NCBI RefSeq assembly: GCF_000321225.1 | Contig: NW_004451013.1 | Location: forward strand, 914,754 to 978,753 | DNA: 64,000 bases | Direction of reading: 5' to 3' | Source: Odobenus rosmarus divergens | Taxonomy: Eukaryota > Chordata > Mammalia > Carnivora > Odobenidae | Shown: piece by piece, positions 23,862-35,408 of the stretch | How the letters are laid out: each line of letters opens with the position of its first letter | Position numbering within the stretch: position 1 is the first letter of the stretch | Made by a program: the position numbers and the translations under genes | Notes under the pieces: model-generated | What the model saw: the letters and a program-made list of their open reading frames with translations, nothing else | The model's database searches: none | What the model was told of the DNA's origin: nothing

Positions 23862-24290
23862 GTGATTTGACTTGAACCAGCTGTGTGATTATACGGGTAC
23901 ATGTGGAGTCAGCTGGGACACCAGTTATCAGGAAGCTAGACTGGTTTGGTGTATCTAACAGGGCTCAGTCTTGTGACTGGGGATATCGGCAGGATTACCT
24001 CACTTTCCTTCCATGTGGCCTTTGCACAGAATGAGGCCTTCTCACAACATGGCAGCTGGTTTCCAAAATGAAGTGTTTTAAGAGTGCCAAAGCAGAATCT
24101 GCATATCTAAGACTCAACCTCAAAGTTAGACAATGTCATTTTTGCTTCATTCTCTTGATCAAAGCAAGTTAGGGGGTGAGTCCAGGTTCAGAGGGAAGGG
24201 GAGTAGACTTTATTTCTTAATGGAAGAAACTACAAAAATTTTATAGCTACCATTAACCCACCATTCGTATATAGCAGAGAACTCTATACT
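23862..24290. mobile_element. Ancient interspersed repeat, family unassigned
   Basis: 'tgattctgtgatttgacttg', 'gtggagtcagctgggacac', 'tttccttccatgtggcctt', 'caaagcaagttagggggtg' and 'gaaggggagtagacttta' form an order I recognise from a dispersed mammalian repeat ('...ccatgtggcctct...ggtcaaagcaagtcac...aatagactccacctct'). I cannot name it confidently; it is LTR-like or MER-like. Confidence 0.55.
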
Positions 24291-24299
24291 GTGGGTACA

Positions 24300-26760
24300 A
24301 TTTAACAAAAAAAAATAAAAAAGAAGAAGAAGAAGATGAAGGCTTGGGACTATCAGCTAAACATTATAAACCAGTATTTTCAGTGCAGACTAAAATTATA
24401 TAATATAAACATTTTGAGACGAACGACATGACACTGCTGAATCATTGAACAGATTGTCAACTAAAATCATCTTGCTTTTTTTGTATATACATCTGTTGTC
24501 ATAAGCACACTATACTTATTTTTATTTTTGAACGTATGTTGAATCAATAACTTGTGCTTCTTTCCAAAAATCATTTGATATGATTTTCTGGCATAACCAA
24601 TTGTCATTGAGTTGATGTTGATATCTAGTAAGTGACATGAATATATGCTCACTAGCTATAATATTTAATATATATAAAATTTATTAGCTGTAATTGTAGA
24701 ATGCATTTTCTTTTTTAAAAGCTATAAATCTCAGACCACTGAAATATGAGTAAGTTTTTCAAAGACACTTAAATGGATAATGAAGAGCAGAAGTGAAATT
24801 TATAATTTTAATTTCTACATTATGTCATCTTTTGCTATTGTCTTTTTATCTTATTATTGCTTTTTAAAAAATCTCATGTCTAATCTAATGATTTGCTTAA
24901 ATAGCCATTTTAGAGGTTAAAGGATATACCAATTTGAAATCACTTGTAAAGTATGGGGAGTAAAAAAGTCCTTAAAGATAATGAAGAGCTTCACATTTCA
25001 GCACAACATTTCATCATTAGAAATTCCTTTAAAGCACAAATTTTGATTTTGATATAAATTCTATTTCTTATTTCTGAATCCTTGAATTAATGAGGAAACT
25101 GAAATCACAAGGACATTTGCCAACTTGTGAAAAGACTTCATAATTCCCTGCAGGATAGGTCTAAGGAAAATAACCTTCAATGGAGTCAGCCGACAAAGAG
25201 AAGCAGCTTTCTCCCTATTCCTTTCTATATGTTTTCATCACAAGCTGTCCCTAAATGGTTATTATAGCTCTAGATTTAAATGAACATTGGAGCTGTGTTA
25301 ATTCTTGCAACACCATTGGTTATTCAACTGGGAGGGATGTCAATTTCTAAGTGGCTCAAATTCTTTAATGTTATTTTGGCCTTACATATTATTGTTAATG
25401 TAATAGAGTATATGAACTCATAATAGAGGTCAATTTTCTGAGATAAATGAAAATAAAATTGGGGGTTTGAAGAATATTTTCTTGGAAAATTTTAGCCCAT
25501 ATATATTAATTCTTAGGTAAAGAATAACCTTAGTAAACTCAAGTGAATGAAAGAGCCTTATAAAATAATGTGGAATCAATTGCAGTTTTGGACTATTTCC
25601 TTATTTAAAGCCAACCAGGTGACTAGAAATAATGACAGTACCAAAATATACTGTGCTCTTACATGCCCTTGTGATTTTAAAGAATCCAATTCACTTTCCT
25701 TTGTATAGGTGTGCATTTGTGTGTGAGTGTATGTGTGCATGGGTGTGTCTATAAGGATGGATAGATAGGTAGATAGATAGATAGATTGATGAAAGATAAA
25801 CTTCCCCTTTAAATTGTCTTGTCCTGTTTGAATTCTCAATAATCTTAGTAACCCAACTTAACATTTAAAAGCACTTCAGTCTATGTGAGCTATTGTAAAT
25901 CATTCCCGTGGAATCTCTAATGTTAAACTATCAGGGCTTTTTGGCACGGAAGTTTGGCATTGTCCAAAATAGAGAAAAGTTAGACTTTATGACTATTATG
26001 ACTGGCTTTGAGCAGTGAAAAAATAAATTGAATTAATATTACAAAAATACAATCCTTGTGGTTTACCTTGGCTTGTCTGTATGACAAAACATCTCAGGCT
26101 ATTAAGTTGAGTTTGGCAGATACAGGCATGCCACAAAACAGTATATGAAAACATTCTATGCCCTATGCACAGTGATCTAGTAGATACAACTAAAATTCTA
26201 GCATAAAAATACACTCAAATGAAACCTAAAATACTTGAAAGTGCATAACTAAGACCACACTTTTCTCCTCCAAATAGGATTCTGCATGCCATATTCTCTG
26301 CTATTCTAAACTAAACAGAATCCGTGCAATATTTCATGTTTTGCTTTCATGAAAAGGTTCTGTACCTACATTTTTTTTTCCATTCACAAAAACTGAACGT
26401 TCAAACTCTATTGTTTTGGACTCTAGCTCTTCCTTTGTCAACAATAAACTCTAGTTGTTGGCCAATTCATACCATTTCAAAAAATGCTTGGACATGCCAA
26501 AAAGTTATTTTGTTAAGTTCTAGTGTGTGTTAGATTCCTAGATGAACCAAAGCAACCAGTTAATTTTCACCTAATATCTAGTCAAATGTATGGAAAGAAA
26601 ATATTCAAACTAGTAATTTCAGTAGAATAGATTTTTAAAAAAACTGTCAAAATCCCTGTAATACATAACAGTGGTGACTAACCAAGTCATTATGTGTCTA
26701 GAAATGATGGAACTCATTGGCGGATTCTATGTATTCTCCAATATTGAAGAAATTTTCATC
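24300..26760. other. Unassigned AT-rich sequence
   Basis: About 2.4 kb without recognised repeats other than small microsatellites: (AAG)n near 24325-24338 and the GT/GATA tract listed separately. No supported gene. Confidence 0.5.
25706..25792 (+). repeat. (TG)-rich and (GATA)n compound microsatellite
   Basis: TGTG-rich sequence (25709-25748) followed by GGATAGATAGGTAGATAGATAGA units. Probably polymorphic in length. Confidence 0.85.
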
Positions 26761-26763
26761 GAC

Positions 26764-27155
26764 ATGCTGTCAAAAAGGAGACAGCAGACCAAAATGGAGT
26801 CACTTATGCTAAGTCCCAAGTCTGCAAATCAAGACTTAATACTTAATTGTAGTTTCAGCCTCTCTCAAAATGTAACCTTTAACTGGAATTACCAGGTCAA
26901 CACTAGTGAGGAAATCTGCCCAACAGATTTGTTGTTTAGAAGGAAGTGCTTGCCTGAAACAACACTTTTTTTTTTTGCTAGTAAACTTCTTATTCCTACC
27001 CCCTTTCTGCCCTTAAAAACCTTTGCTTTTCTGCAGCTTTTTGGAACTCTTTGCTATTTGTTGGATGGGACACTGTTCCAATCATAAATTGTTGAATAAA
27101 GCTAATTAGATCTTCAAATTTACTTAGCTGATTTTTTTTTTTTTAAATAACACAC
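26764..27155 (+). mobile_element. Probable ERV1-type solo LTR, sense
   Basis: Begins TGCTGTCAAAAAGGAGACAG, then 'accaaaatggagtcacttat', 'cccttaaaaacctttgcttt', 'gatgggacactgttcca', 'ttgttgaataaagctaatta' (AATAAA signal) and 'cttcaaatttacttagctga'. This matches LTR plans of MER21/MER39-like ERV1 elements from memory. The 138-codon frame at 26671-27087 runs through it and is not a gene. No internal provirus is adjacent. Confidence 0.7.
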
Positions 27156-28169
27156 ACACATGCATGCAGATTTTAAGTTTTTTGTTTTTTGTCTGATAGC
27201 AGATAAGCATTCTTGTAAAAAAGGTAAACGTTATATAAATATGTGACTACCTCCAAGTACCCTAAATTTGTCATCTTGTAGAAAAAAAAAATCTTGGATA
27301 TTTTGAGTTCTAATTTTCCTTCAGTTATGTAATTTAGGTTAGTATGTCCAGAGTTACTCTTATTCATTGCTACTCACAGAGGTGCAATACAACTGCAAGA
27401 AATGTGTCTTTAGATTTTTGACTTAGCAACACCTTTGCCACTTGACATAGCAAAAGAGACAGAAAAAAGAATCTCTAAACATGTTCCTACTGAAAAAACA
27501 GTTTTGCAGCTACTTCTAGATTTATATGCAATTCAATAGCCCAATAGTAAAACATTAAAGACATATGAAGTAATTTCCAACTTGATTTTTTTAAAATATC
27601 CAATGATTTTTTTTTTACTTTCTTTATTATATAGTCCTAACTAGCATTTTGAATTTATATAGGACATAGGGAACATACTGTTTTGTGCATTGGATTAAAT
27701 TAACTAAATTAAGAATTTTAAGACATTTTAACTTCAGTGTTAAAATGTTACATAAGCATATCTTTTTTCATCATTATGCAATTACAAAGACTTCTTTTTA
27801 CCAAACCCAATTCTGAACTGGTCCAAGGATTCCAGTTAATTTTGGTTTACTTGAATTGACTCAAACTGGACTTGTTTGAATGGGCAGTTGTCCTGGGCAG
27901 TCTAAGAGTGACTGAGAGAAAAAGTTCAAATAAATAGAATGTTCAGCAAGTTAGCACGTACTTAGCAGGCAGGGGCCTGAGGACTGGAACTGGGAATTCC
28001 TGAGGGTTCACTAAAGACAAAAAGCAGTGTTATATTCCGAACTTTGAATGTTCTGTGGCAACAAGTGGATTATACGCTAGGATGGAGAAATCACATTGAG
28101 GTCGGAAATAGGCAATGCAAACAAAGCAGAAGGACATACAGGAAAAAGTCCAAGTGAATTGGTGAGTCT
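27156..28169. other. Unassigned sequence
   Basis: Short (AC)n near 27151-27160 and T tracts; no family or gene recognised. Confidence 0.45.
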
Positions 28170-28660
28170 AGGGGAGAAAAAAATTCTCCTCTCTTCTCTT
28201 GGGGTCTCTGGCTGGGCCTAAGATTAAACTGATGTAAAACAGATTAACAGGAGAAAAGCATGTAAATTTGGGTATATTTTTACAAGGGAGTTTTCACAAG
28301 GGAATTAAGACCCAAAGAAGTGACCAGAACAGAAGTGTATACCTTTTAGATAAACAAAGACAAAGAGATCTGGCCTGGGGCGGTCATCTGCAGGGGCGGG
28401 GTAGTAGGAAGCTAAGGATTCCTTTCATGAGGCTTCTTTGTACAGATTTCTCAGTCTCAATCCCCTGTCTCCATTAAAACAATGCCTTCCACCCTCCCTG
28501 TACAGGAAGGGTGCCTCCACACAGAGTTTTATCTCCTGCTTCCAGGAAGAAAAGGAAGATCAGAATGTCCTTCTTGCACCTGCTGGTTCCAAATTGCCCT
28601 TAACTCAAAATAATCAATATGCCAAAGCAGCATATTTAGGATGACATATGCTGAACTCCT
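28170..28660. mobile_element. LTR-like interspersed repeat, unassigned
   Basis: 'cagattaacaggagaaaagc', 'gggagttttcacaagggaa', 'taaaacaatgccttccaccc', 'acaggaagggtgcctccac', 'aatcaatatgccaaagcag' and 'catatttaggatgacatatg' are blocks I associate with an ERV1-class LTR, orientation uncertain. It contains a GGGGCGGGG GC-box-like motif near 28394. The two short frames here (28268-28477, 28438-28644) are not gene-like. Confidence 0.5.
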
Positions 28661-29349
28661 TTACGACTTGATTTCCGTTTTCAGGGTTCTCAGACCAGTT
28701 GAATGTCATCAGCTGGAAATGTCTAGCTTGCAAGTATTTAATATTTAAACAGAGCGAACAAGGGAAGATTAAAAAGAATGTGAGATAACCAGCCGAGTGG
28801 AAGCTGCTGGAGTCCCACCCAGTTAGGTATCCTCGGAAAATGCACTCCCAGCTTCTGCAGGCTCCTCTCCTAAGGACTGGAATCTGCAGTCGTCCTCAGA
28901 GGACTGTCCTCTTGGTGCTGGAGCCACTTATCTCAGAGAGGAAAATGCCTAGGAGTTTCAGTTCCCACAGGGCATACAGTAGCCAATGAGGTACTGGTGT
29001 CATAGTTAAGGGTCCAGCTGCCTTACTTTGACGTGGGGCAAACTGCAATGTAATTTACACTCCAGCAATCTCGGCACCTGTAACTTCACCTTGCTTTGTT
29101 TCTTGGCCTTAAGCTATTTTGCTAGCTCCACTCCTGTTCTGTTTTCTCCTGAGAACACTTGTACACAAATTCTACTCTCAGTGTTCTCTTCTGGGGAAAC
29201 CAGACTAAACCACCTGCTAAACACTCAGGACTATACCCAGCAACTTGATTTGAGGAATAGCCATAATCCAAGGACAAATGTTAACCGCTCACTATGCAGA
29301 TGACGCTCACTCTGCAGTAATAGCTTCTGTTAGGTGTGGGTAGGTTTTT
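28661..29349. other. Unassigned, relatively GC-richer sequence
   Basis: Contains a 91-codon frame (29028-29303) without a recognisable domain. No repeat family assigned. Confidence 0.45.
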
Positions 29350-29545
29350 CGCAGAATAGAGTTTGAGGATCACCTGCGTCAGAATCATTTTGGATGACAA
29401 TTAACATGCAGGTTTTTAGGCTTTGCCACATGTCTTTTGAATTAAAGTCACTTAGGCTGGGACAAGGAAGCCAGCATTTTTAAAGAAAACCTCTAGGTGA
29501 TGCTTATGTATGTAAAAGTTTAAGAAAGTCTGATCTAAGTCATGT
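29350..29545. mobile_element. MER5-like non-autonomous hAT element
   Basis: Order 'gagtttgaggatcacctgcg', 'tcagaatcattttgg', 'ttgaattaaagtcacttagg', 'agccagcatttttaaagaaa', 'cctctaggtgatgcttatg', 'tttaagaaagtctg' parallels MER5A, which is nearly palindromic (TTTGAGAAC/GTTCTCAAA ends). The ends are decayed. Confidence 0.65.
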
Positions 29546-29689
29546 ATGAAAAGCAGGTTTATTTCCTAGCTCCCAGATGGTCGGAGCTGCTATTTGTGGT
29601 ATAGTCTAGGCTGGCTGGAACAGACAAACCACACAGATCTGACGTTATCTGAAAGTATACACACTGTCTGCCAGGAATCAGTCAATTTC

Positions 29690-29850
29690 TTAGAGATAAT
29701 AAACTGATTTAAGACTCTTTTTAAGGATGAGAATCCAAGATCTAGAGAGGTTAGGTGATTTGCCCAATAACATGAAAAGGCCATCTTCAGATGGAGCTAA
29801 AGCCCAGCTATCCTAATTCCCAAACCCTTGTGTTCCTCTCATCCAGCTAC
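29690..29850 (-). mobile_element. MIR SINE, antisense
   Basis: 'aaggatgagaatccaagat', 'agagaggttaggtgatttgc', 'ccaataacatgaaaa', 'ggagctaaagcccagctatc' follow the reverse-complement MIR core ('...gaaactgaggcacagagaggttaagtaacttgccc'). Confidence 0.75.
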
Positions 29851-29854
29851 CTCC

Positions 29855-29884
29855 TGTGTGTGTGTGTGTCTGTGTGTGTGTGTA
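29855..29884 (+). repeat. (TG)n microsatellite
   Basis: About 30 bp of TG interrupted once by TC; it abuts the MIR 3' side. Confidence 0.95.
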
Positions 29885-29889
29885 TACTA

Positions 29890-31599
29890 CCACTCTCAAA
29901 TTAAAGCCAAATAATAATAAAGATAACAACCACCACGATGTTTGCCTATGAATATTTTTGTGCATGTACATACAAACAAACACACACAGACACCCATATC
30001 GGCTTCACTGGGAAAAGATGATTTGTTTCATGCATAGTTCTCAACTTTCACTATACCACACCTATCATATAAGGCTGATTCTGATGGCTGCAGAAGCTAG
30101 ACACAGAGGAGCTCCATATGGGAGTATTTTCCTACCCGTGTGACTTTGTCTAGACTATTCTAGTATATACTTTGTCTCAAATACCTGGTGTTTTAAATTA
30201 ACAATATAATTCTCAACATTGTAGACAAACAAAATATCAAACACTGGCATCCTATGAACAAAGCAAGCATTGGCTACTTGCTCACTGTTTAACCAGTCAA
30301 TTTGTTGTCATGTGGACGAGCCATTAGCGTTTATACAGTTGTATATATGACCACATTCCAATCATAAACACAAATGTTTTGGGGATTATCTTTTGTTTTT
30401 GAATACCAATGCTTTGATCTCTCATTAATGTGCATAATCAAGTGTTAAGGGTAGAGCTTTAAATTTGCACATTTTAAAATTTCAACCTTTTAAGCTAAGA
30501 AAAAAATGAAAAATCAAAATAAAACAAAACAAAGTTGATTTTTTTTCTTATTGGTTTTGCAATACATTCACTGGACTTAACTTGGGAAAGGTTAATTCTA
30601 CTTTTATTTAGTGTAAGGTTAGCATTTACAATGTTTAATATTACAGTTTTAGATAAGTTTTATTCCATTAAGGCGGCATTCTTTCTTCACATAAAGAAAT
30701 AGGTTTTTGTGTGTGTGTGTTACTGTTTTGGGGTTATGCTGTGGATAGACACTGAACTGCGCCTATTGAAATGACCACAATTTAAAATGAATACTTCATG
30801 AGTTTTTGTTTTGTGTAGTTCCTAAAGTACCTCACTGTATAAGGCATTGTTGGAGTCCTTACGGTGTTTTCCCCTTTTTAATGGCAACAGCAACAAACCA
30901 CATACTAACTGCAAGCACAGCTATTAGATTTTATATTTTATGCCCAAAATGTAATCTGGAGGCTTTAGAGTATGTCAAGAAATGGTCTCTCTATCTCTGA
31001 AAAGGTATGTCTTTCTCTGATATAAATTTATTAAGATGTCTAGCTATGCCAACTCTCATCATGAAGTAAGTAGTGCTAGAAAGTGACTGTTGAAACCATA
31101 AGGTAGCTATTGCCGATCTATACAAATCCTCTATCCATTCCAGAGGCTGTAGTGCTTATTTTTTCACCTAGTCTTATACTGTTAGTCCAGTGCAGAGGAA
31201 TTTATCTGTGTTTATACTCTGCAAACAGTTCATTGTTTGACATCAATTTTGCTTTAGGTCTTAAGGTTTGTGGCCCAACTGTGAAGAAGGAAATAAACAA
31301 ATAGGGCTCATTAGCATATATGCTTTCAGCTTCCCTGCTTCTCTTTCTAGTTATGATTCACCTTTATGTTGAATGCATATACACTTTGCATATATCAATT
31401 TATTTATTATTTATAAAATACATATAAACTTAACCCCTTTATCTCAAAAGCCACAATAGGCTTTGTGTTGACATGAAGACTCTAATCGCCATGCTAAATC
31501 CAGAAAGTCTCCTTTAATTATTATTTTAGGGGACAAAATGATGGTTTAGTACTGTAGACAGATCTAATACTGATGATTAGGGTAAAAGGTCTGTGATTA
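29890..31599. other. Unassigned AT-rich sequence
   Basis: 1.7 kb with no recognised repeat apart from a short (GT)n at 30709-30720. The open frames 29958-30143, 30806-31000 and 31110-31304 are short and without recognisable family. Confidence 0.5.
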
Positions 31600-32265
31600 G
31601 CATTTGTGGGCAATGAGATGGCATGTCATCTTCTCTCAGTTTCTTCACCTATAAAACAGAGATTCTTATAATGCTATTTCATATGGCAGACTGGATAGTG
31701 GCCCCCTCAAAGCGGCCCGACCCTAATCCCTGGAACCTGTGATATATTACCTTAGATAGCAAAAGGGACTTTGTAAATGGAATTAAGACTTTTGACCTTA
31801 ACATAGGGAGTTCAACTCAAATTATGTGGGTGGGTCCAATGTAATCCCATGGGTCCCTACAGCTAAAGAAGAAGGCACAATGGTCAGAGGTCTGATGACA
31901 GAGAAGGCAGTGGGGAGTCAAACCATGAAACAGATTTCAACCACTGTTGCTGACTGTGGAGAAAGAGGACCAGAACTATGGGCCAAGGTATGAAGACAGC
32001 CCCTAGAGGCTGAGAAAAGCTCTTAGCTGAGGACCCTAGCTTAGGAACCGAGGATCTCAGTCATAGAGCCAAAAGGAACTGAATTCTCTCAACAACTGAA
32101 GGAGCAAGGAATGCAGCCTGACCATACTCGCAGAAATATAAGATAATACATTTGTGTTGTTTTAAGCTATTAAAACTGTGTTCATGTGTTATTAACAGTA
32201 ATAGAAACTAATACAATATGGTTGGAGCAAATATTAACTATATGTGAAAGCATTTCAAACCTCAA
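31600..32265 (+). mobile_element. MIR SINE, sense, split by an LTR
   Basis: MIR sequence 'ttctctcagtttcttcacct', 'ataaaacagagattcttata' stops at 31686 and resumes at 32222 with 'gttggagcaaatattaacta', which continues the consensus ('gttgtgaggattaaatgag'). The intervening 529 bp is the LTR at 31687-32215. Confidence 0.7.
31687..32215 (+). mobile_element. MaLR/ERVL-type solo LTR, sense
   Basis: 'cctaatccctggaacctgtg', 'agcaaaagggactttgta', 'gtgggtgggtccaatgtaat', 'atataagataatacatttgt', 'gttgttttaagctattaaaa', 'aatagaaactaatacaa': the ordered plan of a common mammalian MaLR-like LTR. The 6-bp direct repeat ATATGG at 31681-31686 and 32216-32221 supports a clean insertion into the MIR. The exact subfamily is not certain. 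Confidence 0.8.
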
Positions 32266-32274
32266 AATATGGAT

Positions 32275-32420
32275 TTGATTCAATAAACATTTGTTAAGAG
32301 TTACACAATGAGTATCAAGGATACAAAAAAAAAAAAAAGGCAAGATCTCATCCCTGGTATGATAAATAAATCAAGGCCATTCTATGTAAAATGTGTTATC
32401 TTAGAGGTGTAGTGTAAGGC
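32275..32420 (-). mobile_element. L2 3' end fragment, antisense
   Basis: 'ttgattcaataaacatttgt', 'agagttacacaatgagtat', 'caaggatac' followed by an A13 tract and 'caagatctcatccctgg' matches the reverse-complement L2 3' end ('attcaacaaatatttattgag...'). Confidence 0.55.
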
Positions 32421-32899
32421 TTAAAGGAGAAAGCTTTATTTCTATAGTTATACATTTCCTTGTATTTTTAGTTCTCATTGCAAAACATCTTTAGATTTTT
32501 TCAACAAAGAAGAAACTGTTTTCTGTTTTTCCCATAATATTGTACAAAAATATATTTGTATAGGAAAGTTATTGGTGAAATACCTCGATGGGCCGTAGAT
32601 AATGGACCATATTTAATTAGTTAAAAAATGCTTTTGCTACTTGAAATTCCCAAACTATAAACAGTTTTTAAACCCTTGAGCCATATGCTGGCTAATTGAA
32701 CATAATAATAATAAAAAAAAGAAAAAAATTGGTAACAGTTTAAAAAAATATCTGAGCTCAAGTGATCAAAAAAAAATACTCTATCCAGTTGACTTCAAGG
32801 ATGAGGTTTTATCTGTCATTGTGATTTGTTGAAAGTTAATTTATTACTAGAAAATAGAGTTGCTTTCTATACTCAAACTGACATGAAATCATTTGTTCT
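32421..32899. other. Unassigned AT-rich sequence
   Basis: No recognised repeat or gene. Confidence 0.5.
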
Positions 32900-33272
32900 T
32901 ATGATAATTTTATGTGTCAACTTGAATAGGCTCTTGCGCCCAGATATTTGGCCAAACACCATTCTAGGTAGTGTTGTGAAGGGATTTTTTAGATGTGATT
33001 AATATTTAGATAAGTAGACTTTGAGTAAAGCAGATTTACCACTATAATGTAGGTGGGCCTTATCTGCTCAGCTGATGGCCTTCAGAGAAAAAAATGAGGA
33101 TTCCTCGAGGAAGAAGGAATTCTGTCCAGACTAACTTGAGACTCAAGACTGCAACACCACCACTTCCCCACGTTTCCAGCCTGCCACCCTGCTCTGCAAA
33201 TTTTGAACTTGCCAGACCTTACAATCATGTGAGTCAATTCCTTAAAATCAATCTCTCTCTTTCTCTCTCTCC

Positions 33273-33312
<40 letters not shown>

Positions 33313-33350
33313 CCTATTGGTTCTGTTTCTTTGCAGAGGCCTAATACAGT
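32900..33350 (+). mobile_element. ERVL-type solo LTR (MLT2-like), sense
   Basis: 'ataattttatgtgtcaactt', 'cccagatatttggccaaaca', 'gactttgagtaaagcagatt', 'taatgtaggtgggccttatc', 'agtcaattccttaaaatcaa', CT/AC microsatellite, 'atcctattggttctgtttct', 'gcctaatacag'. Near-complete LTR of the family also present in antisense at 15885-16365. The overlapping frames 33082-33483 (minus) and 33094-33453 (plus) are readings of this LTR. Confidence 0.8.
33275..33311 (+). repeat. (AC)18 microsatellite within the LTR
   Basis: Pure AC repeat of 37 bp, preceded by a (CT)-rich stretch, at the pre-existing microsatellite position of this LTR family. Confidence 0.98.
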
Positions 33351-33932
33351 TTTCATAATGGTGACAAACTGTAAAACACTCGTCTGCCATCTTTATAAAA
33401 TGACACAATATTTTAGTGTTGATATAATTTTTTTTGTATGGAAGTCTATATAAGTATGATAGAAAAAGGACTTTTCTCATCAATAATAAACATGATTAAA
33501 AATGAAAACTATCAGCTATAATAGATTACTATTTTTAAAATAATTTATAAAAGTACACATTAATCTTTTCTTTAATCATTATATATATGAGATAGTAATT
33601 CCTCAGATGTGGGTGAGGGGACTAGAATCTCCTAAAAGATACATATAATAGAGTAAAATATAATTTAAAAAAATAACTAAAATCTGGTTCTTTTTGAACA
33701 TATATTCCACTTCTAAATGCTCCTATTACTATCAAGTTATTCCCATGGAAATAATACTCTTTACTATCAGTGTTATGCTTACAGCCCTATTATTTTATTT
33801 ACTATATAAAATATAGATATAAGCTAGGTATTATTTTTCCCTCTTTCTGGAATAGAAAGTCAATTCATGCAGACAGTACATGGTCATATAGTTAAGAGGG
33901 AGAGCCAAAAACCATCATATATAGGTCCGACT
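33351..33932. other. Unassigned AT-rich sequence
   Basis: No recognised repeat or gene. Confidence 0.5.
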
Positions 33933-33948
33933 TAAATGCTCTGTTCTT

Positions 33949-34146
33949 TTTTTTTAAATTTTATTTATTTATTTGACAGAGAGAGAGAGACACAGCAAGA
34001 GAGGGAACACAAGCAGGGGGAGTGGGAGAGGGAGAAGCAGGCTTCCCGTGGAGCAGGGTGCCTGATGTGGAGCTCGATCCCAGGACCCTGGGATCATGAC
34101 CTGAGCCGAAGGCAGACGCTTGACGACTGAGCCACCCAGGCGCCCC
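33949..34146 (-). mobile_element. CanSINE, 'acacaagcaggggga' subtype
   Basis: Reverse-complement, full length, with 'gtgggagagggagaagcagg' and 'cgactgagccacccaggcgc'. It is bracketed by the perfect 16-bp duplication TAAATGCTCTGTTCTT (33933-33948, 34147-34162), so it is recent. Confidence 0.98.
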
Positions 34147-34469
34147 TAAATGCTCTGTTCTTAACCAACGATTTCTTCAGGATAATTTTCAGTTTAAAGT
34201 TTAGGGAACATGCTCATCTAAGTTAATTGATAACCTTGGCATATAGTTATACTCAATCAATTATCATTGATTGAATGCCGTGTGGTCAATGGATAGATAT
34301 ATCACAATTCTTCTGGTGGGAAAATATCATAAAATTTTGATGGTAGATATTGATGTTCCAAAGAAAGAAAAAAATGGAAAGCTGATATTCTGCAATTCTT
34401 TCTTAGTTTGTAACCAACTGTTATATTTACAAAATATCAACAGTATTGGTATTTAGCATTTCACTTTGC

Positions 34470-34890
34470 ATTCTCCATCAGTCGGACAGACTAGGTTATG
34501 CTGCAGTAAAACAACCTGTGTATCTCAGTGAGCTAAAAGAAGGAAGGTTAGGGTTTTCTCCTATCTTATGTTCATCACTAGGCACGAGGGAGGCTTTGCT
34601 CATCACAATAACTTAGGGACTCAGGACAACAGAGCTCTTGTCATCTCAAATGTTGCTGGTCAACATGGTAGAAGGAGAAAAAAAAAATCTTTGTGGGGTC
34701 TCAAAGTGCCAATTAAATTCTTCAGTTTGAAATTTGGGAAAACTATCATTTGCATTAATAAATACTTGTCTGAAATTTCACTTGACCAATGCTTCAACAA
34801 GGGGGGAAGAAAGTACAATACTACTGTGTTTCTGGAAAGTGAAGAGCAGGAAATATTTGGTGAATAGCACTAATGCTCAGAACATGCTTT
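34470..34890. mobile_element. Ancient interspersed repeat, family unassigned
   Basis: 'aggttatgctgcagtaaaac', 'tctcagtgagctaaaagaa', 'agggaggctttgctcatcac', 'gggactcaggacaacagag', 'ggggggaagaaagtacaata', 'ggaaatatttggtgaatagc' follow a dispersed mammalian repeat I recall ('...ggaaatatttggtgaacagcactaatg'). The name is uncertain. The 99-codon frame at 34568-34867 lies wholly inside it and is not a gene. Confidence 0.6.
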
Positions 34891-34952
34891 CTTTGCAGTT
34901 TTAGACAGACCCTTTGCAGAAGAAAGCTACACTATAAGTAGTCACTGAAACG

Positions 34953-35408
34953 AGTGTTTCCCAAACCATGTTCTTTGGAATATCTCTGAAGATGTTTAAA
35001 GTTGTTCTTTTTTTTTTTTTAAGATTTTATTTATTTGACAGAGAGAGACACAGCGAGAGAGGGAACACAAGCAGGGGGAGTGGGAAAGGAAGAAGCAGGC
35101 TTCCGACTGAGCGAGGAGCCTGATGTGGGACTCGATTCCAGGACCCTGGGATCATGACCTGAGCAGAAGGCAGACACTTAACGACTGAGCCTCCCAGGTT
35201 GCCCTAAAGTTGTTCTTTAAAAGAGCAATGCTTGTAGGTCAAAGTAATTGGGGCAATTGTACATGCTAGGTCTAATAACTAAAGATTCTACAAAGTCACT
35301 AACTTTTTAGCTCAGTTATTTGAAAATGTAACTTCTCTCTCTCTTCCCCTCTCCCTTTTCTCTCTCTCTCTGTGTCTCTCTCTCTGTGTCTGCAGTTTGA
35401 GAAATACT
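34953..35408. mobile_element. hAT-like non-autonomous DNA element, split by a SINE
   Basis: Left end AGTGTTTCCCAAACC and right end GTTTGAGAAATACT are imperfect inverted repeats of each other. The interior 'gatgtttaaagttgttcttt', 'aaagtaattggggcaattgt', 'gctcagttatttgaaaatgt' is continuous once the CanSINE at 35011-35204 is removed. A CT/GT-rich tract (35333-35395) has expanded inside. Confidence 0.6.
35011..35204 (-). mobile_element. CanSINE, 'acacaagcaggggga' subtype
   Basis: Reverse complement, full length with slightly altered head ('cctcccaggttgccc'). It is flanked by TAAAGTTGTTCTTT (34997-35010, 35205-35218), perfect over 14 bp. Confidence 0.97.

Noticed and set aside
26671..27087. 138-codon plus frame
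   Set aside because: Its downstream three quarters lies in an ERV1-like solo LTR; no recognisable protein.
33082..33483. 133-codon minus and 119-codon plus frames overlapping at 33.1-33.5 kb
   Set aside because: Both run through an ERVL-type LTR and its (AC)n microsatellite.
34568..34867. 99-codon plus frame
   Set aside because: Fully within an old interspersed repeat.
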